Source: Sinotaia quadrata (lineage: Eukaryota > Mollusca > Gastropoda > Architaenioglossa > Viviparidae). From it: DNA of 64,000 nt. Made by a program: the position numbers and the translations under genes. Below, piece by piece: positions 49,201 to 62,306 of this stretch. Numbering within the stretch: position 1 is the stretch's first letter; each line of letters begins with the position of its first letter. The stretch is from contig CM054180.1 of assembly GCA_028829895.1 (NCBI GenBank), positions 90,397,135 through 90,461,134 of the forward strand, written 5' to 3'. The notes under the pieces are model-generated. The model saw only the letters and a program-made list of their open reading frames with translations, did not search any database and was not told the origin of the DNA.

Positions 49201-52200
49201 TAGCATGCCGATCGCGTCAACTAACAAATTGCGGCAACGCTGTTGTGTAAAAAAATCATCAAACACGTACATGTACATTCTCATTCATTAATGCACATCA
49301 TGTACATAAAGAAATTTCAAACACATGTTATAGTATTGTAATATATTGCCAGCATATTGTTTTGCGGTAATCTCGATCATCTGTTATCTCAACACTTTTT
49401 GGCAAACCCCTAGGCCGTCGACATATCCCGGTTCGACTGTATTGCTATCCTGATTAAAAATAATATCACCTTCATTCTCACTATCATTTGCATTAAAATC
49501 ATGATCTGCTTGCATCTGAAACCCATAAAATGATCCTTCTTCACTGGATTGAAAAAAGTTGATGGAACGGAACACTTAACATTGCTTGATTCAAAACTGC
49601 TATAATATGTGTCTGCCATTTCTGATCAGCACTTTAGCGCAAATGAGGCCAGCATGGGTAAAAACTTTAAAAAAAATTTTTTTAATAAGCAATGCTGGTT
49701 GATGTCATAAACTGATTTGAAATTGAACAATGTTCCAAATGGCTTCAAAATCAGCCTCAATTTGGGATTATGTAAAAATCCATCTGCTTTTGAATATAAA
49801 TGTGCTCAGATGCACCTGTAATCTAAGTGCAGTGTGGAAAAACATGCTCATATAATCTAAATAGCAGTGCGGAAAATCAAACTTCCATTAGGGAATGGGC
49901 TAAAGCATAAATGCTTTCAATTAGTGAGTCATGATTAATGCCATACTTATCATGGTCCAATACTGCTCAGGATCTTTATAGCTTAAAAAATCTTTATAGC
50001 TTAAAAAATGCATTTACCTGAATAATCATAGTGCCAAGAGTAGTCATCAACCTCTGATTCAAATTCACTTATGAGTTTTTCATTCCATATATCATCTGTG
50101 CAAGTTTCAAAACATGTGCTTGCCTGAAAGCATGAAAACAGAAAATAACAATAAATCAATTGTTTTAATTTTCTTGTTTCATTTTCTTAAATGTGCACTT
50201 TCAATAAATTATTAAATAAAACAAATAAACATACTCTAGCTCTGTTTCCAAAGATAGCAGGCAAAGAGTGAAAAAAATAATGCAAAACACATGGAAAAGC
50301 AATAAAGAAAATGTATTATGGCCCACAATTAAAATATATAGCTTACATTTGATTTAAATAAGACATCATAAAAATAATCCCAAAATATTTGTTCAAGTGC
50401 TCAATGATGAGTAGAAAGGAAAACAGGAATGAAATGATGCATTGCTAGTTTTTTTTTGCCAATCCAAATATGGCACTGTTTTATGATCCTATTGTTTTTT
50501 CAGTTATGAAACTATAGTTATTAAATATATATAGTTCTAATCCAATCTATTCCAATTTGCAGGAAATATGACACCAAATTTAAATCTTTGCAATTATTGT
50601 TCTGAAGTTATAATTTTGACAGAAACAGTTTTTTTTAAATAACCCAAACACTTATCTGTAATACATATTTTGGTAACTTATATATAGTTTTGTTTGATTT
50701 TCAGTTTAAAACCAGGGAAAGAAATTTACAGTTTATAACATCTTCTTTGCCTCCTCTCTGTAATAACAGACTTTTCATTTATGTGAAGGTGTGAACATTA
50801 GAAAAATACTTGAAAGATATATTTTAAATAAGGAGAGGACTATACATTTTGTTATTATTAAGGGCACATACAGCATTGAAATTTTTTTCCCCAGTTTTGA
50901 GATTTTTACACTTTAGCCTACTTTGATATTTTTTTAAAAAAAAAAAAAATGTTTTCTTATTAAAAATTGTGTTTTTATGTGCAAATAAAGTTGGGTTTTT
51001 TGTGTGTCAAAAAAGGATTTTCTTTGCACAGTATCACTGATAATAGTCCTCTTTGCATCACAATACCCACCATTATTAAAAACTAAATCACAGAGGAAAT
51101 AAGTGCATTACTTCCCCTATTCAAAAAAATGTTTGCTGCACATTTCTTAACATCTCATAAGCATATGGTTTGAGAAACTTTGACCCACTACAACTACAAG
51201 TGCTTGTGTGGTGTAAGTCATGTAGTAAAAAAGTGAAAATCACTTTTTGATTGGTTAAAACAGTGGTTGCTATGTCAGTTTTGTGGTTTGACAACACTGA
51301 CCAGCATACAATTTTGCTATTTAGATATTTTTAAAAAATTTTAAATTATTCACAATCAATTAGTCTGCAGAACTCTTAAAAAAAAATAAAATAAAAAATT
51401 CTCATCTTAAACTTGAAATCTGAACATATGAATACAGAGGTAGATAAATGCTAACAATTATTTTGTTCAGCATAAGAAATGGTTACAAAATCTGGACCAC
51501 CACAGTTTTCCTAAACATGGTCTTTTCTTCAATAATATTATGCTTTTTATACTTAGTCAGTTCTCTTTTACTCATATTCACTTCATCAATCAGGTATAAT
51601 AGAAAATTGCCTTTTGTTGAAACAGCTTCTGCCTATATATTGAATAAAGCTCTTTTTGAAACACTGCAAAAGCTAGGCAAACTGAAGTTATTGCAAAAAG
51701 TAGATATTAAAAAATGGTTCTTAGTACATGAACACATAAACTTATCTGGTTGATAGGCTGAAAAACTTTGGTGACAGATGGATTCACTTCTGTGCCTGTT
51801 TACTGAACATTGAAAACAAGGCTTTTAAAAAAAAAATAGTACAACATTTACTAATTTACAGAAAAATGGTTTCTGCCAAATGCTGTCATCTGAGCAGAAA
51901 ACAAATTAATTTATGAATATAAACTACATAAGAAATTTAAGTCATAGTAGTTTGGTGAAGAGTTTGAAATGTTGTGAATTTATGGCTGAACATGTTCTAA
52001 ATGTTAATTTAATACAAGACACCTCCACCCCACCCCCCACACCCCAAAAGAAATTAAATCAAATCATATTAAAAAAACCATTCAAGATAATAATTAACAA
52101 TTATTAAAGTGGCACAAAATGCTGTCTTATAAGGATGTCATGGGGGTCTATAAACAAGTGTCAACTTAACAAGTGTCAGCTTCAAATTGTAGTTAATAAT

Positions 52201-55200
52201 AAAACCAACTTTTAGCTCATCATAGTGTCTCCCCATAAATTAATTTGAAAGATGGGTGATTCTCTAGAAAGGTGACCCATAAGTGTAACATGAGGGTAAA
52301 AAAAATAAAAGTTAGAATTAATAGTTTCTTTTTATACCAGCAAAAGATATACCTTTTGGATATACTTTACTGCAAGAATTGTTAAATTTCATCAGTTGGT
52401 ATTCACACATACGTTCATCAAAAGACGGTAGATGCCAGTTCGTTCGGTTGCAACCAAATGTATCATATTACAAAGTTAATATTAATGAAAATAACTTTCC
52501 TATGCTTGGTAGCATATAACTTGTAATAATAATAACAAAAGCATATATCTTTTAAAACAATTATATTTATAATAATGCCAATTATTAATCATCCAACAGT
52601 AGTTACACAAGTATGGAATATACTGATTGGTGCCATTAAAGTAATTTTTTATTTTAATTAGCATTTCTCATTATTATACAATTATATAAATTATACAATA
52701 AAACAACAGTGTAATAAAAACCAAACTGGTTATAACCTTAGGTCTAAGGATGGATCATGGATCATTTATTGAACAGCAGCAACACAGTAACCAAAACCCC
52801 AGCATTACATAGAAAAGGAACAAAAAGCATTATACCACTAATTCAAACTACAACTGAAACACTCTTTGGCAATTTAAAAACTGTACTGAAATTATATGAA
52901 AAGATATGTTTATTAAAAAATAGGGCAGCCTTGTGGAAAAATATTAATTGTAAAAATGATGACAACAGTGGTCAATCTCTGGTGCCATTGTAGCTGATAC
53001 ATCTGTGGCTGGCACCTAGTGGTTATCATACTCCACTTTCTCCTGTAGAAATTTAATGTTTAAATCTTGGCCGTTAATGTTGAGCACAACACCCTTGAAG
53101 TACATGTCATCTTTCCTCCCAACAAACTCCTCCTGAACCCTGCTGCCTGGTTGAATCCTGACAACACAAGAATTTCTGTTTAATAAAGTTATATTTTACT
53201 ATTTTACTGTTCCAAATTTTATTCAGTGAATACTGTTATTTTTGTTTAAAGTGCTACAAAGAAAATTTTATCATACATACTTTTTAATGCTGGTTTCCAG
53301 TAGGCACCATTTAAGCATCAGTGTACTGGAAAGAAAAAAAGAATTTAAAATAAATAAATTAAATATATTTTTAAAAAATTGTACCTCCCCCCCAAAAAAA
53401 AAAAAAAGATTCAAACAATAGCATGGAAAATGTTTTCACAAATTTAAAATACCACAAAATGACAATCACTGTATCAGAGGTTTTATAACACTAGTGTTAC
53501 TGGGGGCAATTGGTTTCCTGATTATGATTTTTAAATAATGCCTCAAACACACATTTTATTTACTAGGTATACCATCAAATTAAAATCTTATGATCTTCTG
53601 CATTTATGCTATCTAGAAAATGTTCGAAAAAACACTTTTTATAGTGGATAACCTGATTTAAAAGCTTTTGCTATAGTAGCAGCAAGTAAGAAAAATATTT
53701 TTGTCCATCATCAGTGGAGATCTATTTTTATTTTTAAAACATAAAAATAAATATTTTGAATATAAATGAAAATTAATTTATAAAGATCTAGACTCTTAAG
53801 ATTGATGCCAAAACTTTAAATACATTGTATATGTAAAGATTCCAACAAGAAAAAAAGATTCTTACCTTGATAGGCACTGACATAGTCTTCCATGCATGAA
53901 TGTAACTGGTACTACTTCCGTTTGAAAAAAAAAAGGAAATTATTTTTATGAATCTATCTATTCACTGGAAACATCGGCTATGCATATTTTTAACCTTCCT
54001 CCATGACCTTATGACATTTTTATTAAAAATAGTTAATCTCTTATGGGATTCTTTTTTAAACATTTTTTTTAGTTGTCCACTCACAATGGGAAATTTCGGT
54101 AACAAAAATACCTTTAATGGATAAAAATTGTTTTTACTAAATCTCGGCTTGTATTTTGTTAAAACCACCCAAAAATACTATTGATATTCATTCGTACTAA
54201 AAATAAATCAATCACTGGAAGTTTAAGCATGTTGGAAGGTCATTGTATTTAGCTTGTTTATAGTGTGTATGGTGTTCAGTAACAAAGCGTAGCGAGCATT
54301 CATAAAATTTCTATTGCATCATTATGAAATTATGAAACTCATAATAAACATATTTGAAGACTCTTTTGCTTGTATTTATTTGCTTTATGTGTGTTTGGGT
54401 TTTTATTTTTATATATTAAATGTATGCAACATATGTTTTTGCACCAACCAGCTTCATGTCATCATGTTTTTATTGTTTGGTTTTATCTTCTTTGGTGTTC
54501 TCCTTTTGTCTTCTGCATACAGTAACATTTGTACAAATTCAATAAATGAGACACGCAGATTCTTTGCAATAGCAATAATTTTATTTTTATAAAATGCCCA
54601 CCTCTGAACTAAGGGGGACCAGAGCAGCCAAACAAAAGTAAATGATAAAAGCAGCAACAAACAACTACAAATGCTCACATCATTTATGGCATGATAAACA
54701 TTACAATGAATGTATACTTTTTATAATGCACACAGATGCATCATTTACAATAGCATAATAAAAATATCATCTCTTCCTTTAACTTCTAGTTAAAGTCTTT
54801 CACCTATTCTGTGCATATCTATTTCTTCTTCCATTAGTACACTATCCTAATTCTAAGTTTGTTCACACAACCTAATCTAAACTATCCATCCTAACTATCA
54901 GTGCTAGGCCCAGGAGTTCTAGATATATCCTACACACCTATCCTCTCATCTTGTCTGTTTTGTCTGTACTATTTCTTGCAGAGTTCTGTCACCCTATTTA
55001 AAGGTATACAACTAAGGGCAGACCTCCCAGCCCGGATGCGGTGCTGCTGGAGCACCCACACCTAATCAAAACTGTCAATCACACTCTCGCACTCACATCA
55101 GTTATCACTGTCTGTTCCTCTAAAACAATTACACTAACAATTCCCAGGTGCAGAGGCCTCTACACCTAACAAAAGGGTCACATAAATAAACCCCTGACCC

Positions 55201-58200
55201 CAAGCTATAAATCTAGTCGCCTGTGCCAGTGGTAAGATTTCAAGGATGGGCTATGCAGACTGCAGTGAACACAAACAAAACAATACATAAACTTATGGGT
55301 GCTACTGTCACAAACTATGTCGACTGTTAAGCCGACCCGAGCTGAAGTTAGAGATGCAAGGGGTGAAGTCTATTTTTGGCCTGCTCCAGTGCACCTCCAA
55401 GATAAGCCCGTATGACATATGCCAGTACTACGTCGTGTCAGGTTGTTACATAGACACACATGACATACACCATTGATGTTTGGGTGGGGCCCAGTTTTAT
55501 TATGTCATGCAAAGGAACGTTTTATTGGCGGTGTGTGTTGTGAGTGAGTATCATGAATGTGAATAAATGGACGAACAGACGAACGATACAAAACAATACT
55601 AACAAATTCTTTCGTCCCTCTCAAAAACTATGAATAACAAGAGAGTTGAAAAATGGTTATATCAGGTTATTTATTTCCTGATTTAAAAGGGACACTACTC
55701 TTTCGCACAGTGATTAATCATATATTCAACTTTCCAATGTCACACACTCTGTGGGAAATAAGGGGGGATGAAAATGATGAAATTCAAAATATAAAATAAA
55801 GTTTAATTACACAATTCTTATGTGGCAAATGGGGCTGCTTTAACAATAGTTCACATATAAAATAAGCATTAATTTTAACATTAAAGTTCGTATTTCACAA
55901 ATGATATAATAGTATTCATATTCTTAGAGTCCTAGAGTTAAGTATGTGCACGTTAGCCGTGCTAATTATTACTCACTATTAATGTCAGAGTTCCAAGGAG
56001 ATGACATAATCTCACACGTCACTTACAAAGGGCACTTCAAAGCGAAGACACGACGCAATTGCGGCGTCGCATTACAGGTGAAGATTCTGCAGAATCTAGG
56101 CACCACTTTCAGATTTTCACTGCGGAGAAATCTGATATTTAGCTGACTGTTGTCAGCCTTGATAATTGTCGTTGTTTCTTGGTTGTCGTGGAAACGGACA
56201 CCCCAACGACGTTTAGCATTATCGGATGAAGTCGTCCAGTGGGATGTGTCGGCACATCCTATTGAGTGTAGAAATCCGGATATCTGTAAGACTATCTCGG
56301 TACTAGCCTCTCAACTGCGGTATAGGCTGTCAAACAAACTCAGACAGGGGGGAGAAAATGATTGGTCCCTCGTGTCGTTAACTGCATACGACCAGCGTCG
56401 CATACATCGGTTTTTCTTGACAGTGAACTTCCCACTTTGCCAAAAATTATACTGAAGTAATTTTGCCTCGTTACTCAATATATGGCATCAGACGGATGGA
56501 AAACGGATGGAAAGAGATTTTTGCAGCTTTCCTTTATGAAATCTCTGTACATGAGATAATTCATACGTGAAGTTAGACTGGCTTCAGACGAATCGACGTT
56601 TTCAACATTGACAGTAAAATCTTCCTTTTGCCTCTTATATAGCTTCACTGAAGGTTTCCAAAAACTTCCAGAAGCCATGCCTTGTGACTCGATTTTGCCC
56701 TTGGATAATTTAGTTCTGATCGTGCTGCACGTTTTTCTGTGGTCATTTCTAATGCGCACTGGCTTTTTCTCTCGTAAACAACGTGACCAGTCATGCGTAA
56801 TTGTCCCAATTGTTCAATATACATATCCTTCACAAACTAATATATATATTCAATATAATATAATAACACACACTGTGTCATGAACGTCTGTCTAACTAAA
56901 GAGATCTTAGGTGACCGTTACTGGAGTTACATGCTACATATGAAAAATAACAAAACTCGGGTTACTTCAACTAGTTTTGTTAGCGTTTTTTTTTTTTAAA
57001 ATGAAATAAAATATAATTTCTGTTCCTCGTTTCCTGTGACAGCTACATATCTCTAATTAAGACAATTCAGTTGTCCCCAGGAAAGTTATTTGCTAAAATG
57101 TCCCCTTTTGTATTTGTTATTGTACTGTAAACCTATAAACCTATTAAAAAATATTATGTTGCATTGGTTTCTTTTTTAATGCTTAGTATAATTGTGCTTG
57201 TTTATATTGCACCACTCCTTAAATTATGAATGAACTAATTTTTTATTTTTATATAAGCTTATATGACTTTATTCTGTGTGATCATATACATAAAAATATG
57301 TATTTAATGCACAGTGATGTAATTCAGCAATATTATTTTATTTTATGACTGATTATTTTGACAACCCTTAATCACAAACTGGAAAATTCATCCCCCAGCC
57401 CCTCCACCCCGGAAAATAAAAACTGACTGTAACTGAGTTAGCAAATTTATAGGTACAAATTTTCCATGGCATCAATTTTCTTGTCTAATGTGTGTTACGA
57501 CAGTCACAAGATGGATTGCAATTTCAGTGATGAATGGTTGTTATTACTGAGTAATGAATTCTGGAACTAAATGTCAACAGATTACATACATCCAAAGTCC
57601 ATACTGTCTGACATTAGGGCTAAAAGAAGCAGAAGTCAAAGTTGGATTCTTTTCACACAGTAGAACCACTCACACTTATAGTTTTTTGATAAACTAGAGG
57701 ATAACTTTAATTCTTCAAGCCTAGCAATTTTATTCAGCAATATACAACATAAGCTGAAATTAAAAAAATACACATTTAACTTAAACAACCAAGAAAACAA
57801 GTACTCAAACTTCCTAGATTTCTCTTTGGCAGAACCAGTTTTGAGCATAAAATTCTTCTGTTCTGTCGATATACAATTCATAATAAATGTTTGTCACGTG
57901 AAATTACAAATGTAAATGATAGGTTTATTAGACATCTTGCTATTAATCTTGCATACCTGGCAATGATTTTCTTTTTTTAGATGCTTCTTGAGACTGCTAA
58001 GAAGGTTACTCCCACTGTCACCATGATGATCATCCTGATCCAGACCAATAGGATATGATTCCAAAAGTGGCATCACTACATCAAAATAAACTGAAGAAAC
58101 AGATTTAATAAACAACAGAAACCTCATAGCTTCTATCTATTTTGAATGTTCATGGTTGTAAGGTATATTTCCATATAAGAGACTATAATGATGATGTACA

Positions 58201-61200
58201 AGAACACTGTATGGCTGAAAAAACTTTAAAGAGCATCTCTGTATTTGTCACTGCCACCCTTCTCTCCGAAGAAAAGGGGTGGTGGTTAGTCGACGCCATG
58301 TAGGATTTGCATAGATGTTATTACAAATCTGCACACAGAATACCAAGATGGTTATTTGGCTCGAATTTTATTCTGCATGTAGGTTACATATTGCCGACAT
58401 GCTTGCATATGGGTAAGGGTGAAGTGTAGATAGCACAGACAACACAACATGTAACAAAGACAACAACCACTCAAAACCATAGACAGGAAAAGTCTCAATA
58501 TCAAAACATAAACTCAAATTTATTGATCTATGGGTTTCCTCTCACACGTTGGTTAGTCAGTCATCCACAACCCACACCCATGGGGTAAGGAAAGAGAAAA
58601 GAGAGAAAAGAATGATGAATGATGAAATAAAACAAAAGAAATATAAAACTCAAATTCTTCATGCAGTACTACTTCTAAATAAGCTAAGCATTATTCAACA
58701 TAAAATGACAGTCATTATATAAAAGTTCTGGAGCCACTGCCCCTATATCAAAATTCAATAGTTCAAAAGAAAACAATGCCATTCGACTTGCAAGTCCTTT
58801 TCAAGATAGTCATATCAACATTTCCAAACTAATCTTAAAATGATTCTTCACTGATAATCGTAGATTTAAGTTTAAGGTTTATTTTTAATTTAAGGTTTAA
58901 TTCTTAATTAAGATTCTAATTTTTAGTTTAGGATCTAGGTTTTATGTTTTATGTTTTAAGTTTAAGTGCTCTGAGATTCTTTCCCTAATTAGTATTTTGC
59001 TACTCACATAGTTATTGTCACTTTCTCCTCATGCTGGGGGGTTTGAAGATACACAAAACATTGTCGACGTCTTGATCCCTCTTGATTACGTGGTTCGCTC
59101 CATGGAACCCAAGTATAGCCATCCAGCTGCTACTCTCATTACGCTTCTTGTTAGGCCTATTTCTCAACTCTTGTTATGTCTTCTCATTACTTCTCATTTC
59201 ATTCCTCATCTCTTTCTTTCTCATTACGTTCTTGTTTCTTCTCTTCTCTTAAAGGTCGTCCTCACTGTTATACTGCGACATGCCTCACTTGGTTGCTTAC
59301 TGCCTATCTGCAATATCTCCCAGCACCGTGACACTAAACTTCCATCAGTCTAATTTTTCCACTGTTTGGAAAGTAGCCGATCACCCGCGGTCTTTGCACA
59401 GTCTTTAGAACACCCGAGATGACTGTCCGTATGACTGATCCATCTTGATCTGTTGACGGCTCTGACAGTGTGCCTAAAAATCACAGCTGGGTAGACATCT
59501 GGCACTCTATTGCAGCGTCCCAAAGTTCTCTAACTGGTTGCCGGCCAGTTTTCATAGAGTCCTTGATACGAAGCAGGGAGAAACTCAGAGGGTTTTCTTA
59601 CCAAACACTATATTCCTGGTGTCTTTTTCATTTGTTTCTGTCTCCATCGTCCCCTTTTATACACAAAGTCCTTGTACATCATTTTCACTGAGCTGATTGG
59701 AAACACACACCCCTCCAGCACACAGCACCCCCCATCCAGCATGCACAGTAGTCTGGAATCTTGCCAACTGTCCGCATATTCTCATTAGTGGCTGGTATCA
59801 AATTTCAAGCTGACACTTTTAGGGTTGACTTCAATTTCCTGTTATCTACCTAACTCAGAGCACACAACTGACCCTCAAAGCACGCCTTATTTTTATTTTA
59901 TTTTTCAAACTATGTTACCATAGTGACTCATCGCCACCTGGCAAGAGTACACTAGTCATAGCAAGAAAGGGTTGTACACACAAACTAACACATATAACTA
60001 TTACAATATAAATCTCAACTTTCAGATAACTCAAAATTCTACTTCAACAAACGGTTTCATAATAAAAATATCTAACCTTAAACAATATTGCTATCAAAAC
60101 TTTATAGTGGTGATTTTTAAAAACATTTTGCATCCCAAAACTCAGAGCCTGTTTTCTCACAGATAAAATTAGCCTCTCAGTGGCCTACCACATATTCTGT
60201 ACAAGACACGATTTATTGCTTTGGCATTGCTGACTGCAGAGAGGTAAATGCTTGCGTCCTCGAAAGTTAATTACGCTCTCCCATTTACTTACTGGCACGA
60301 ACTACTAAGTACTATCAAAACCTATTTCTTTCTCAGCTAGTGTTTCCACACTTAGGTTTCACATTGTTGACAAAATAGTTATTTTAGCTCCTTTCTATGT
60401 TTAAATTAATTTGGCTGTTTTGTTAACCGGTTAGAGTATGATGACACTTAGAGAGAAATTTAAAAAAAAAATAATATTCCTCCCATATTCGTGATAGTAT
60501 TAAATAACAGTATTAACACTGAATAACAGTAAAGAATCTCATATTTTACTGCTCTAAAACTGCTTTGTACATCTGTATATTCTTCTTTCTTCATTAAGAA
60601 TAAAAAATGATCCCAGTAATCTCATGTCTGAGACACACATTTTTGTCATTACAAATTCTCTTTGAAAAAAGTACATTTGAAGAATAATATTAAAATCAAA
60701 AGGATGAGATTTAGAGTATTTTAATTGACAGCAAAAATTAAAATAGTAAGTATATTATACTTTTATCCTTTTATAGATGCTAGCACTGATGCTGATGTAA
60801 ATGTTTGGTTGACAAGATAATTTAAAATATGGTGGATAGCAATAATTCTCAAAAACGTCATGGCTATATTTGTTAAAAGCATTTACTAAAACTGAAGAAA
60901 AGAAGTCTACTAATCAGGGCTAGGAGACAGTAACTATGGACAAAACTATAGCTATTTGGGAGTTTGGGTAGAAGACTAGAACAAGAGCTCCTTTGAGAGC
61001 CATATGGGGAGGCAACACACAAACAAATAAATTCATAAAGTATCTACACAGTGGAACAAAAAGAGAAGTGGTCTACTAACAGGACTAGGAGTAGGAGACA
61101 AAATCTATGGACAAACCTTCAGCTGAGTGGGAAGTTTGTAGAACAAGACCTCTCCTAAGAGCCACATGGAGAGGTAAATCACCCTTAGCACTGACTTGTG

Positions 61201-61877
61201 TGGCAGACACCTTTTTTCCCAATAAATACCTGTATAATATAAAAATATAGCTAAACATTTAATTAAAATGTATAAAAAGCTCCACTATAGTTTAAAATTT
61301 CTCTTCTGAAGTTCTATTGTTCTAACCAATAATGATATAAAATATGTGAAAATGAGTGCATAGACTCTAACTAATAATAAATCAATAAAACAAAGTTTTA
61401 AGATTTAATGTATTTTTAGAGTGCTTTAACTCTTAAAGTCTTATGCTACTATTTACAGTAAACATGAAAAAAAGAGTTATCATTTATTATGTGGTGCATC
61501 TCTCCCCTATGTATAAATAAAATAAAAATAAAACAAATTATTTAATAAAAATAAATTAATTGCCAAAGGGACATACTTAGTGGCATATGTCAGCAGATAA
61601 GATTTATTGTTGCATTGTTTAGCACAATTAAAAATATATATAAGATTTTTCAAAATGTCACTTTTAATATAAAACTACTACTACTAAAATAATATCTCAT
61701 ATAATTATCTACTAGTTTCAAGTTTAATCTAGTTTTGAGCATCTAAAAACTTATGATGAGAAAACCTTCTCTTACATAAAGCCATGATCTTATGATAATT
61801 TTTTCTTGTTTTTGAAACTAAAATAAGTCTTACACATTTAAAAATTACTTTAATCTTTGAATGAATTATATATAACA

Positions 61878-61926
<49 letters not shown>

Positions 61927-62266
61927 GACACACACACACACACAATCACTTAATAAGTATATTGTTTTAACATAAAAGTTGTGAAACAAGCATTACTTAG
62001 AAAACAGAGAAAGTCCTCTCACTGTTGACTAAATTAAATATTCCCTCTTCCACTACATGCTACAAATTTATAAAATAAATATCTTACATCAAGATAAACA
62101 TTATTCATTAGATCCAACATTCATATTTTTTAAAACAAATTAAAACCTAGAGTGGTTTGTGGTTTGTAGTTTATTAAATTACATTTTCTTTTCTTCTACT
62201 TAGTTCTAGATCAGTTGTTCCCAAAATGGGTGATAATTCCCCCTTCCCCCAGGGTGGTGGGATTAC

Positions 62267-62306
<40 letters not shown>

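Noticed and set aside
56150..56759. Overlapping plus- and minus-strand frames (56150-56455 and 56475-56759) as genes
   Set aside because: The frames are open and the DNA is CpG-richer, but I see no domain, no splice partner and no terminal repeats; I cannot support a gene.
58250..59860. LTR retrotransposon remnant with TATA box
   Set aside because: TATAAAAGG on the minus strand is suggestive, but no paired LTR, primer-binding site or gag/pol frame was found.
61729..61989. Minus-strand open frame with Cys-Val repeats
   Set aside because: Translation of the CA microsatellite.
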